This document shows positions 43,532 through 52,662 of a stretch of DNA of 64,000 nucleotides, in pieces. Origin of the DNA: Planctomycetota bacterium (GTDB lineage Bacteria > Planctomycetota > J058 > J103); contig BPJM01000002.1 of assembly GCA_026004615.1 (NCBI GenBank), positions 1 to 64,000 on the forward strand, given 5' to 3'. The position numbers were made by a program, and so were the translations under genes. Within the stretch, counting starts at the first letter, position 1. Each line of letters starts with the position of its first letter. The notes beneath the pieces were generated by a model that saw only the letters and a program-made list of their open reading frames with translations, did no database searches and was not told where the DNA came from.

Positions 43532-44744
43532 GTGGGCGCAGATCAGGTGGTCCTCGCCTATTCCGGCGGGGCTGGACACCTCGTACTGCATCCTGGCGCT
43601 GCGCGAGCAGGGCTGGGAGGTCATCGCGGTCACGGTCGATACCGGCGGCTTTCGCCCGGGCGAGCTGGAGGCGATCGGCGCCCGGGCGCGCGCGCTCGGC
43701 GCGCGGGAGCACCTGGCGCTCGACCGGCGGGCCCAGGTCTACGATCGGTTCGTCTCCTGGATCATCCGGGGCAACGTGCTGCGCGGGGGCGTCTACCCGT
43801 TGTGCGTGGCGGCCGAACGGGTCGAGCAGGCGATCGCGGTCGCGGAGGTGGCGCGCGAGCGCGGCGCCCGCGCGGTGGCACACGGCTCGACCGGCGCCGG
43901 CAACGACCAGGTGCGGTTCGACGCGGCGTTCCGCACCCTGTTGCCCGGCACCGAGGTGCTGGCCCCCATCCGCGCCGCGCGCGTCTCGCGCCAGCAGGCG
44001 ACGGCGCGGCTGCGGGCGGCGGGCCTGCAGGTCGAGGAGCGCACCACCGAGCTGAGCGTCAACGTCTCGCTGTGGGGCACCACGATCGGCGGGCGGGAGC
44101 TGCACGATCCGTGGCGGTATCCCAAGGACGACGTCTGGCGGCTGGTGTGTGACCCGGCGCGTGCCGCCGAGCCGCGCGAGATCTTCTTGCGGTTCGAACA
44201 GGGATTGCCGGTGGCGCTGGACGATGCGCCGCTCGCGGGCATCGACCTGGTCGCGCGCCTGAACGAGCTCGCCGGGGCGCGCGGCGTCGGCCGCGGCGTC
44301 CATCTCGGGGACACGATCCTCGGGATCAAGGGTCGCATCGCGTTCGAGGCGCCGGCACCGCTGGTGCTGGTGCTGGCGCACCGCGAGCTGGAAAAGCTCG
44401 TGCTGACGAAGTGGCAGCAGTTCTGGAAGGACATGCTCGCCACCTTCTACGGCAACCTGCTGCACGAGGGGCTGTATTTCGACCCCGTGATGCGCGACAT
44501 CGAGGCGCTGCTCGCCAGCTCGCAGCAGCGGGTGACGGGCGAGGTGCGGGTGTGGCTCGGGGCAGGGCGCGCCGAGGTGCGGGGGGTGCGCTCGCCCTAC
44601 ACCCTGGTCGCACCCGAGATCGCGACCTATGGCGAGGGCAACGCATACTGGGACGGGGCGGATGCCGCCGGTTTCTGCAAGCTGTTCCCGCTGCAGGCGG
44701 CGATCGCGAGCTGGCGCGCACCGGGCGGGCAGGAGGAGCGGTAG
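43532..44744 (+). CDS. argG: Argininosuccinate synthase ArgG (one frameshift)
   Basis: The GTG at 43532 has AGGAGG six bases upstream. The N-type ATP-pyrophosphatase P-loop reads AYSGG, then LDTSYCILAL once one surplus G in the GGCGGGG run near 43571 is bridged. Other features are VTVDTGGFRPGELEAI, AHGSTGAGNDQVRFDAAF (citrulline and aspartate site), SVNVSLWGTTIGG and GIKGRIAFEAPA. It couples citrulline and aspartate with ATP to give argininosuccinate. It resembles the ArgG branch with the VSLWGTT block, which suits use with N-acyl-ornithine pathways, though that link is weak. It is the first gene of an eight-gene arginine operon. Confidence 0.95.
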
Positions 44745-45781
44745 TGCCACACGTCGAGGTGCACAAGATCGCCTCCTCCACCAACGGACTGCTCGGCTCG
44801 CACTCCCTGGAGATCATCGAGGGGGGGCCGGTGCATCCCGGCGATGTCGTGGTGGTCAAGGCGCTGGAGGAGAAGCGCGTCTATGACCAGCTCGAGCTGA
44901 TCACGGGCCGGCTGGCCCACATCTCGCGGGGCGACATCCTGGCGGGCACGCTGGGATCGCGCCGGGCGCTGCGCGGCTTCGTCGGCCACTGCCCCGGGCT
45001 GGTGCGCGCCGGGGATGTGCTGCACGTGCTCAACATGGGCGGGGTGATCGGGGTGGCGACCTCGGTCAACCGCGACTACGGCGACCCGCTGCGGGTCAAG
45101 GTGCTCGGGCTGGCGGTGCAGGACGGGGAGGTGTTGAACATCCGGCGCAACGCGATCCCGCCGGCCGAGCGGCTGGACTGCCCGGTGCCGCTCATCGTCA
45201 TCGCCGGGACCTGCATGGCCTCGGGCAAGACGCGCGCCGCCTGCGAGATCATCGCCCAGCTCAACCAGCGGGGCTTCCGCCTCGGGGCGCTGAAGCTGTC
45301 GGGCGTCGCCGCACTGCGCGACACCCTCAACATGCGGGACCACGGCGCGGTGCACGCGCTGAGCTTCCTCGATGCGGGCTACAACTCCACCGCCGGCTTC
45401 GAGGACCTCGCCCCCATGGCCAAGGGGCTGATCAACGCCATGGCGGCGCGTGGGGTCGAGGGGATCGTGGTCGAGATGGGCGACGGCATCATCGGCGGCT
45501 ACGGGGTGGCGTCGTTCTTCCGCGATCCGGAGATCCGGGAGGCGATCACCGTGCACGTCATGTGCGCCAACGACCTGGTCGCCGCCTGGGGGGCGCGCGA
45601 GGTGGCGGCGCGGCTCGGACGGCCGGTCGACATCATGAGCGGGCCGGCGACGGACAACATCGTCGGCGAGGGCTACATCGAGGAGGAGCTGGGCCTTCCC
45701 GCCGCCAACGCCCGGACCGCGGGCGAGCGGCTGGCCGACCAGGTGGCGGTGCGCGCCTTCGGGCGGGAGTCCAAGCTGTGA
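44744..45781 (+). CDS. P-loop NTPase of unknown function inside the arginine operon (DUF1611-like)
   Basis: This intact 345-residue protein starts at a GTG overlapping the argG stop and preceded by AGGAGGAG. Residues 1-145 form an N-terminal domain with a beta-rich look (IIEGGPVHPGDVVVVKAL, HVLNMGGVIGVATSV). Residues 147-345 form a P-loop domain with Walker A GTCMASGKT (155-163), then LNMRDHGAVHALSFLDAGYNS, VVEMGDGIIGGYGVASF and IMSGPATDNI. The pattern recalls DUF1611, one member of which (DgcN) is, to my knowledge, a D-glutamate N-acetyltransferase. The operon supplies every arginine step except glutamate N-acylation, so this gene is the natural candidate. Function is inference only. Confidence 0.75.
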   Translation: MPHVEVHKIASSTNGLLGSHSLEIIEGGPVHPGDVVVVKALEEKRVYDQLELITGRLAHISRGDILAGTLGSRRALRGFVGHCPGLVRAGDVLHVLNMGGVIGVATSVNRDYGDPLRVKVLGLAVQDGEVLNIRRNAIPPAERLDCPVPLIVIAGTCMASGKTRAACEIIAQLNQRGFRLGALKLSGVAALRDTLNMRDHGAVHALSFLDAGYNSTAGFEDLAPMAKGLINAMAARGVEGIVVEMGDGIIGGYGVASFFRDPEIREAITVHVMCANDLVAAWGAREVAARLGRPVDIMSGPATDNIVGEGYIEEELGLPAANARTAGERLADQVAVRAFGRESKL

Positions 45782-46762
45782 TCCGGGCGGCGGTGGTCGG
45801 CGCCAGCGGCTATGGCGGCGCGGAGTTGTTGCGGCTGCTGCTGCAGCACCCCCGAGGTCGAGCTGGTCCAGGCGACCTCGCGCGAGCCGGGGCGGCGGCT
45901 CGACCAGGTGCAGCCGGGCCTGCGCGGGCTGACCGAGCTGGTGCTGAGCCCGAGCGAGCCGGCGGCGCTGGATCCCGATCTCGATGCGGTCTTTCTGGCG
46001 CTGCCGCACGGCAGCTCGGGCGCGCTCGCCCCTGCCATCCGCGAGCGGTGTCCGCGGGCGCGGCTGTACGATCTCGCGCAGGATTTCCGTGTGGGCTGGG
46101 AGTCGGAAGGCTGGACCTACGGCCAGCCGGAGCTGTTCCGCGAAGCGGTGGCGGCGGCGCGCCAGGTCGCCTGTCCGGGCTGCTTCGCGACCGCGATCCT
46201 GCTCGCCACCGGCCCGGCGCTGCGGGCCGGCCTGTGCCCGCGGCACATCGTCGTGGACGCGAAGACTGGCAGCTCGGGCAGCGGCGCCAGCCCCAAGCCG
46301 CTGACGCATCACCCGCTGCGCGAGGCGACGGTGAAGGCCTACAAGGTGTTCGAGCACCAGCACGAAGCCGAGATCCAGGCGGCCTGGGGCCGGCTCGCCG
46401 GCCCGCGCCCGCTGCCGGCGCTGTCGTTCGTGCCGCAGTCGGTGCCGCTGGTGCGCGGCATCTACGCCTGCTGCTACCTGGTCTTCGAGGGCGAGTCGCC
46501 GGCCGGCCTGGAGGCGGCCTACCGCGAGACGTTCGCCGGCTCGCCCTTCGTGCGGGTGCTGGCGGAACCGCCCAACGTCGCCGAGGTGCGCGGGACCAAC
46601 AACGCCGATCTGTTCGTACGGGAGCACTGCGGGGTGACGCTGGTGATCGCCGCCATCGACAACCTGGTGCGAGGGGCGGCGGGCCAGGCCGTGCAGTGCA
46701 TGAACCTGGGCTTCGGGCTGCCGGAGGACTGCGGGCTGCGGCTGGCGGCGCTGCTGCCGTAG
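45778..46762 (+). CDS. argC: N-acyl-gamma-glutamyl-phosphate reductase ArgC (one frameshift)
   Basis: The GTG at 45778 overlaps the preceding stop. The N-terminus AVVGASGYGGAELLRLLLQHP is the NADP-binding start. One surplus C in the CACCCCC run near 45851 must be bridged. The catalytic Cys is in VACPGCFATAILLA. Other family blocks are DLAQDFRVG, GSSGSGASPK, THHPLREATVKAYK-like HQHEAEI and NNADLFVREH. It reduces N-acyl-glutamyl phosphate to the semialdehyde. The length of about 328 residues is normal. Confidence 0.95.
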
Positions 46763-46788
46763 CCGCCGGGCGAGGGGTGGGACCAGCG

Positions 46789-48000
46789 GTGCGCGACGCG
46801 GTGCAACAGCGGCTGATCGAGCAGACCGAGGCGGCCGAACTCGGGGTGTATGCCCGGCTCGAGCTGGTGCTGGAGCGCGGGCAGGGCTGCTGGGTGTTCG
46901 ACCGGCGGGGCCGGCGCTATCTCGATCTGTATGGCGGGCACGCGGTGGCGCTGACCGGCCACTGCCACCCGGAGGTGGTGGCGGCGATCCAGCGCCAGGC
47001 GCGGCGGCTGCTGTTTTACTCCAGCTCGGTCTACTGCCCGGTGCGAGCGGAAGCGAGCCGGCTGCTGGCGGAGCGCGGGCCCTGGCCGGGCGGCGGGCGG
47101 GTGTTTCACTGCTGCTCGGGCAGCGAGGCGAACGAGGTGGCGCTCAAGCTCGCGCGCAAGCTGACCGGCCGGCGCAGGGTGATCTCGTTCGAGGGCTCGT
47201 TCCACGGCCGCACGCTGGCTGCGCTGAGCGCGTGCGGGCTCGCGGGCTACCGCGCCACCGCCGGGCCGGTGCTGGTCCCCGATCACGAGCAGGTGCCGTT
47301 TGGCGACGCCGAGGCGCTGGAGGCCGCGCTCGACGAGCAGACCGCAGCGGTGCTGCTCGAGCCCATCCAGTCGCTGGCCGGGGTGCGGCTCGCCCCGGAG
47401 GGCTGGTACGCGCGCGTGGCCGCTGCCGCGCGGCGCGCCGGGGCCCTGCTGATCTTCGACGAGGTGCAGACCGGGCTCGGGCGCACCGGGAGCTTTCTGT
47501 TCTGCGAGGCGGTGGGGGTCAAGCCCGATCTGATCACCCTCGCCAAGGGGCTGGCGAGCGGGCTGCCGGCGGCGGCGGTGCTGGTGGCGCCCGAGCTGGC
47601 GGCCGAGGTCCGGCGCGGCGACCACGGCAGCACCTTCGGCGGCGGCCCGCTCGCGATGGCGGCGCTGGTGGCGACGCTCGAGGTCATCGCCCGCGAGGAC
47701 CTCGCCGGCAACGCCGCCCGCCAGGGCGAGCGGCTGCGGGCGGCGCTGGCCGGGCTGCCCGGGGTGGTGGCGGTGCGGGGGCGGGGGCTGCTGCTGGGGG
47801 TGGAGCTGGAGCGGCCGGCCAGCGAGGTGCAGGCGGGGCTGCTGGCGCGCGGGATCCTCTGCGGAACCGCCGCCGATCCGCGGGTGCTGCGCCTGTTGCC
47901 GCCGCTGGTGCTGGGAGAGGCCGAGGTCGAGCACTTCGTGCAGGCGCTGGAGGACCTGCTCGGCGCCACCGACGTCCTCCGGCCGGAAGGGCGGCCGTGA
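46789..48000 (+). CDS. argD: N-acyl-ornithine aminotransferase ArgD
   Basis: This intact 403-residue class-III PLP aminotransferase starts at the GTG at 46789. Visible features are YLDLYGGHAVALTGHCHPEV, CCSGSEANEVALKLARK, SFEGSFHGRT, LIFDEVQTGLGRTGSFLF (Asp binding the PLP nitrogen), LAKGLASGLPAAAVL (the Schiff-base lysine) and STFGGGPLAMAA. It converts N-acyl-glutamate semialdehyde to N-acyl-ornithine with glutamate as donor. Its TGA overlaps the GTG of the next gene. Confidence 0.95.
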   Translation: MRDAVQQRLIEQTEAAELGVYARLELVLERGQGCWVFDRRGRRYLDLYGGHAVALTGHCHPEVVAAIQRQARRLLFYSSSVYCPVRAEASRLLAERGPWPGGGRVFHCCSGSEANEVALKLARKLTGRRRVISFEGSFHGRTLAALSACGLAGYRATAGPVLVPDHEQVPFGDAEALEAALDEQTAAVLLEPIQSLAGVRLAPEGWYARVAAAARRAGALLIFDEVQTGLGRTGSFLFCEAVGVKPDLITLAKGLASGLPAAAVLVAPELAAEVRRGDHGSTFGGGPLAMAALVATLEVIAREDLAGNAARQGERLRAALAGLPGVVAVRGRGLLLGVELERPASEVQAGLLARGILCGTAADPRVLRLLPPLVLGEAEVEHFVQALEDLLGATDVLRPEGRP

Positions 48001-49056
48001 GCGCGCCGCGCCAGCTGTACACGCTCGCGGAGCTGTCGCGCGAGCGGCTGGCGAGGCTGCTCGCGCGCGCGGAGGCGCTGCGCTCCAGCCGCCGGCTGGA
48101 GCTGCTGCGCGGGCAGACCGTGATCCAGCTCTACTTCGCCCCTTCGCTGCGCACGCGCGTCAGCATGGAGCTGGCGGCGCGCCAGCTCGGCGCCGAGGTG
48201 GTCACGCTCGTGGAGGGCAGCGGCACCTGGAAGCTGGAGACGCGGGACGGGGTGCGCATGGACGGCGAGGCGGCCGAGCACCTCAAGGAGGCGGTGGGGG
48301 TGCTCGGCCGCTACGGGGATCTGCTGGCGGTCCGCGTCTTTCCCCAGCGGCGGAGCTGGGAGGAGGACAGCCGCGATCCGGTCTTCGCGGCGCTGTTGCG
48401 GCATGCGCCGGTACCGGTGCTCAACCTGGAGAGCGTGCTCTACCACCCCTGTCAGGCGCTGGCCGATCTGCTCGCGATCCTGCGGGCGGCTGGCGGCCGC
48501 GCGGATGAAGGCGCGGCGAGCGGACCGCTCGGCGGACTGGCGCCCGGCCGCATCGTGCTCTGCTGGGCCGATCATCCCCGGGCGCTGCCGGTGGCGGTGC
48601 CCAACTCCTTCGCGCTCGCGATCGCGCAGGCGGGCTGGGAGCTGGTGATCGCGCGCCCGGAGGGTTACGATCTGCCGCCCGCGGTCATGGAGCAGTGCCG
48701 CGCGCTCGCCGCCCTGGCCGGCGGCACGGTCGAGGTGACGGCCGACCGCGAGGCGGCGCTCGAGGGGGCGCGCTTCGTGTACGCCAAGTCGTGGGGCCGG
48801 CTCGACCGCTACGGGCGGGAGGCGGAGGAGATCGAGGAGCGGCGTGCCCGCGGCCTCGGGCGCTGGATCGTCGATGCAGACGCCATGGCGCGGACCGATC
48901 AGGCGTGGTTCATGCACTGCCTGCCGGTGCGGCGCGGGGGTGGTGGTGAGCGACGAGGTGCTGGACGGGCCGCGCTCGCTGGTGCTGGAGCAGGCGGAGA
49001 ATCGGCTGCACGTACAGAAGGCGGTGCTGCTCGAGCTGCTGGGGATCGGCGGTTGA
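47997..49056 (+). CDS. argF': N-acyl-ornithine carbamoyltransferase, argF' type (one frameshift)
   Basis: This is not ordinary OTC. The carbamoyl-phosphate loop reads PSLRTR, and then come [59 protein letters not shown] and YAKSWG. The end has HCLPVRR instead of the HCLPAHRG of OTC. These are hallmarks of the N-acetyl- and N-succinyl-ornithine carbamoyltransferases of Xanthomonas and Bacteroides. The specificity position (Glu92 in the former, Pro90 in the latter) aligns with Ala93 here. In published mutants Ala at this site favours succinyl-ornithine. One surplus G near 48939 must be bridged; the last frame ends [12 protein letters not shown] and GIGG. Confidence 0.88.
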
Positions 49057-49126
49057 GCGCGGTGCGGGCCGCCGTGCCGGTCGCAGGGGCGAGCAGCACC
49101 GGCGCGCAGATGGGGAACGGGCGACG

Positions 49127-50026
49127 ATGCTGGACGTGAGCATCCTGATCCAGGCGCTGCCATACATCCGCGCCTTCCGCGACCGGCTCTTCGTGATCAA
49201 GGTGGGGGGCGAGCTGCTGCGGGATGCAGAGCGGCTGGATGCGATCGCGGGCGATCTGACGCTCATCCACATGGTCGGCGTCCGGCTGGTCGTGGTGCAC
49301 GGCGGGGGGCCGCAGGCCAACGAGCTGTCGGAGAGTCTGGGCTTCGCACCGCAGCTGGTGGGCGGCCGGCGCGTGACCGATGAGCGCGCGCTCGAGGTCG
49401 CCAAGATGGTGTTCGCAGGCAAGATCAACACGGAGTTGCTGTCGGCGCTCGGCAAGCACGGCGGCCGCGCGGTGGGGCTGTCCGGCATCGACGCCGGCCT
49501 GATCCGCGCCCGCCGCCGCCCCCGCACCACCGTGGTCGAGGACGGCCGGCCCCACGAGATCGACTTCGGCTACGTGGGCGACATCGAGGCGATCGCACCC
49601 GAGCTGCTCCTGCAGCTCGTGGACAAGGGATTCATCCCGGTGGTCGCTTCGCTGGCCGCCGATGCCTCCGGCACCATCCTCAACATCAACGCCGACACCA
49701 TCGCCAGCGAGCTGGCGATCGCGCTCGCCGCCGAAAAGCTCATCATGCTGACCTCCGTCCCCGGGGTGTACCGCGACTATGCGACGCGCCGCGAACTGCT
49801 GAGCGTGCTGACCGTCAGTGAGGCCCAGCGCCTGATCGACGACGGCACCGCGGGCAAGGGCATGGCCCCCAAGCTGGCCGCCTGCGCGCGCGCGGTCGGC
49901 GGCGGGGTCGGCAAGGCGCACATCATCAACGGGCTGACGCGCCACTCGCTGCTCATGGAGATCTTCACCCAGAAGGGGATCGGCACCATGGTGGTTGCGG
50001 ATGCGGAGGCCGCGAGCGCCACGTGA
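49127..50026 (+). CDS. argB: N-acylglutamate kinase ArgB
   Basis: This intact 299-residue protein belongs to the amino acid kinase family. It has VIKVGGELL, LVVVHGGGPQANELSESLG, GGRRVTDERALEVAKMVFAGK, NINADTIASELAIAL (the Asp contacts the phosphate) and GKGMAPKLAACARAV. It phosphorylates N-acyl-glutamate at the gamma-carboxylate, the committed step. The N-terminus has the short helix (about residues 1-15) typical of arginine-inhibited hexameric kinases, so feedback control by arginine is possible. It overlaps argE by GTGA. Confidence 0.95.
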   Translation: MLDVSILIQALPYIRAFRDRLFVIKVGGELLRDAERLDAIAGDLTLIHMVGVRLVVVHGGGPQANELSESLGFAPQLVGGRRVTDERALEVAKMVFAGKINTELLSALGKHGGRAVGLSGIDAGLIRARRRPRTTVVEDGRPHEIDFGYVGDIEAIAPELLLQLVDKGFIPVVASLAADASGTILNINADTIASELAIALAAEKLIMLTSVPGVYRDYATRRELLSVLTVSEAQRLIDDGTAGKGMAPKLAACARAVGGGVGKAHIINGLTRHSLLMEIFTQKGIGTMVVADAEAASAT

Positions 50027-51141
50027 GCCGGCCTGCGCGGATCGATGCGGTCGAGCTGCTCGCTCGGCTGATCGCGGCCCGGAGCTACTCGCAGCACGAG
50101 GGGCCGGCGGCCGAGGTGCTCGAAGCGGCGCTGCGGGAAGCGGGGCTATCGCCGCGCCGCCTCGGCGACAACGTGATCTGCGAGCGCGGCAGCGGCCGTG
50201 CCGGCCTGTTGTTCAACTCGCACCTGGATACCGTGCCGGCGGCGCCGAGCTGGAGCCGTGATCCCTGGACGCCTGCGATCGAGGGGGAGCGGATGTACGG
50301 GCTGGGCGCGACCGACGCCAAGTCGTGCGTCGCCGCGATGGCGGCCGCCTTCGTCGCGGCGCCGGAGCCGGGCGCGCGCGGGCGCCTGGTGCTGGCGGCC
50401 ACGGCCAACGAGGAGGCGGGCGGCGCGAGCGGCCCGAGCGGACTCGAGCAGGTATTGCCCGAGCTGGGACCGCTGGCCGGGGCGGTGGTGGGCGAGCCGA
50501 CGCGGCTGCAGATCTGCCACGGCCAGCGGGGGCTGGTGCGCGCCGTGCTGCGCGCGCGCGGGCGCGCCGGGCACGCCTCGCGGCCCTGGGAGGGCGTGAA
50601 CGCGATCGAGCGCGCCGCCGAGGATGTGCTGGCGCTGCGTGCGCTGGCGGAGCACATCGCGGTGGCGGGTGCCGATCCCCTGCTGGGGCGGCCGACGGTG
50701 CAGGCGACCGTGATCCAGGGCGGCAGCGCTCCGAACGTGATCCCGGAGCGGTGCGAGGTGGTGCTCGATGTGCGCACCACGCGGACCTGGGACAACGACG
50801 CTGCGCTGGCGGCGCTTGCCCGCACCTGCGCTTCGGAGCTCGAGGTCCGCTCGCGCCGCTTCGTGCCGGTGGCGACCGACCCGCAGGCCGCGATCGTGCG
50901 CGCGGCCCGGCAGGCGCTGCCGCAGGCGCAGGTGATGGCGTTCGGGGGGGTCTCCGATCTGTATTTTCTGCACGCCGCACCCGGCGGCCCCGTGCCCGGG
51001 GTGCTGATCGGCCCCGGCGACGGACGGCAGTCGCACCAGCCGGACGAGTTCGTGCGCCTGCCCATGGTCGAGCAGGCGGTCGAGGCTTACATCCGGCTGG
51101 CGGAGGCATTCTGGCCGCTGGTGGCGCAGGAGCGCGGCTGA
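50023..51141 (+). CDS. argE: M20-family deacylase ArgE (N-acyl-citrulline/ornithine)
   Basis: This intact 372-residue di-zinc M20 hydrolase has all the metal and catalytic residues visible: HLDTVP, GLGATDAKSC, TANEEAGG (the general-base Glu), VVGEPTRL and the late QSHQPDEF. The dimerisation domain contains GRAGHASRPWEGVNAIERAA. With an N-acyl-ornithine carbamoyltransferase upstream, the substrate is probably N-acyl-citrulline rather than acetylornithine, by analogy with Xanthomonas. Whether it removes acetyl or succinyl cannot be decided from the sequence. Confidence 0.92.
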   Translation: MSRPARIDAVELLARLIAARSYSQHEGPAAEVLEAALREAGLSPRRLGDNVICERGSGRAGLLFNSHLDTVPAAPSWSRDPWTPAIEGERMYGLGATDAKSCVAAMAAAFVAAPEPGARGRLVLAATANEEAGGASGPSGLEQVLPELGPLAGAVVGEPTRLQICHGQRGLVRAVLRARGRAGHASRPWEGVNAIERAAEDVLALRALAEHIAVAGADPLLGRPTVQATVIQGGSAPNVIPERCEVVLDVRTTRTWDNDAALAALARTCASELEVRSRRFVPVATDPQAAIVRAARQALPQAQVMAFGGVSDLYFLHAAPGGPVPGVLIGPGDGRQSHQPDEFVRLPMVEQAVEAYIRLAEAFWPLVAQERG

Positions 51142-51203
51142 GCCGCGCGCGGCCGCGCGCGCACAGCGGCGGCGGTCATGGCCCTGGGGGCAGGCGAATA
51201 CCG

Positions 51204-52577
51204 ATGGGCATTCCGGGAAAGGACCCGGCGCTGAGCGCGATCCACGTCTCGATCGGGTTCGATCGGCGGCTGTGGCGCGAGGACCTGGAGGGCTCGCGCG
51301 CGCACGCGCGCATGCTCGCCGAGTGCGGCGTGCTGGAGCCCTCCGAGCTGGAGGCGATCCTCCGGGGCCTCGCGGAGATCGAGCAGGAGCTGGAGGCGGG
51401 GACGTTCCCCTTCCGCGAGGAGTACGAGGACATCCACCTGAACATCGAGCGGCGGCTGATCGAGCGGATCGGCCCCGTGGGCGGCAAGCTGCATACCGGC
51501 CGCTCGCGCAACGACCAGGTGGCGACCGACCTGCGGTTGTGGGTGAGGCGGCGGGCGGCGGAGCTGGACCAGCGCCTGCTCCAGCTCGGCACGGCGCTGC
51601 TCGCCCAGGCGCGGGCGGCGCTGGCGCGCGGCGACGTGCTGCCGCTGTATACCCACCTCCAGCGCGCGCAGCCGGTGCTGCTCGCCCACCACCTGCTCGC
51701 CCACCTGGAGGCGCTGGAGCGCGACCGGGGGCGGCTGCGGGACGCCGCGGCGCGGGCCGCGGAGTGCCCCTTGGGGGCGGGAGCGGGGGCGGGCAGCGGC
51801 TTCCCCATCGACCCGGCGCGGACGGCGGAGCTGCTCGGCTTCGCCCGGCCGTGCCGCAACTCGCTCGACGCGGTGGCGGCGCGCGACTTCGCCCTGGAGC
51901 TGCTGGCGGCGCTGTCGATCCTGATGGTCCACCTGAGCCGGCTCGCCGAGGAGCTGATCCTCTGGTCGTCGCAGGAGTTCGGCTTCGTCGTGCTGTCCGA
52001 GCGGGTGACCACGGGCAGCTCGATCATGCCCCAGAAGCGCAATCCCGACGGCGCCGAGCTGGTGCGGGCCAAGTGCGGGCGGGTGTTCGGGGCGCTGCAG
52101 GCGCTGCTGGTCGCGCTCAAGGGGCTGCCGCTGGCGTACAATAAGGATCTCCAGGAGGACAAGCCGGCGCTGTTCGACGCGGTCGAGACCGCCGAGCTGG
52201 CGCTCGCGGTGATGGCGGCGACGGTGCGCGAGGCGCGGTTCTGCTCCGAGCGCATGCGGGCGGCGGTCGAGGCCCGCGATGGATACGCCAATGCGACCGA
52301 GCTGGCCGACTACCTCGCCGCGCGCGGGATGCCGTTCCGCCAGGCGCACGCGGTGGTGCGCGAGCTGGTGGAGCGGGCGCGGGCGGAGGGCAAGCGCCTG
52401 GAGGAGCTGGGGGTGGAGCGCCTGCAGCAACTGCTCGGCCCGCGGGTCGGCCAGGATGTGCTCGAGGCGCTGAGCGTCGAGGCCGCGCTCGCGCGCCGTG
52501 CGGCACCCATGGGCACCGCGCCCGAGCGGGTGCGCGAGGCGCTGGCGGAGGCGGAGCGGCGCTGGGGCGTGGGCTGA
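51204..52577 (+). CDS. argH: Argininosuccinate lyase ArgH
   Basis: This intact 457-residue protein belongs to the fumarase/aspartase superfamily. It has EDIHLNIERRLIERIG, KLHTGRSRNDQVATDLRLW, the signature GSSIMPQKRNPD with the catalytic Ser loop, and a later LPLAYNKDLQEDKP. It cleaves argininosuccinate to arginine and fumarate, the last step. The chosen ATG at 51204 has only a weak ribosome site (GGGGGCAGG). It is the last gene of the operon. Confidence 0.96.
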   Translation: MGIPGKDPALSAIHVSIGFDRRLWREDLEGSRAHARMLAECGVLEPSELEAILRGLAEIEQELEAGTFPFREEYEDIHLNIERRLIERIGPVGGKLHTGRSRNDQVATDLRLWVRRRAAELDQRLLQLGTALLAQARAALARGDVLPLYTHLQRAQPVLLAHHLLAHLEALERDRGRLRDAAARAAECPLGAGAGAGSGFPIDPARTAELLGFARPCRNSLDAVAARDFALELLAALSILMVHLSRLAEELILWSSQEFGFVVLSERVTTGSSIMPQKRNPDGAELVRAKCGRVFGALQALLVALKGLPLAYNKDLQEDKPALFDAVETAELALAVMAATVREARFCSERMRAAVEARDGYANATELADYLAARGMPFRQAHAVVRELVERARAEGKRLEELGVERLQQLLGPRVGQDVLEALSVEAALARRAAPMGTAPERVREALAEAERRWGVG

Positions 52578-52662
52578 AGGACGCCCCGGCGAGCGCGGGC
52601 AGGCCGAGGGGCGGTGCGGCCCACGCCATCCGCGCCTGCTCGATTCCGCGGCCCGAACGACG

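Noticed and set aside
47997-49056. Plain ornithine carbamoyltransferase
   Set aside because: HCLPVRR instead of HCLPAHRG, plus the WKLE and VPNSFA blocks, fit the N-acyl-ornithine type better.
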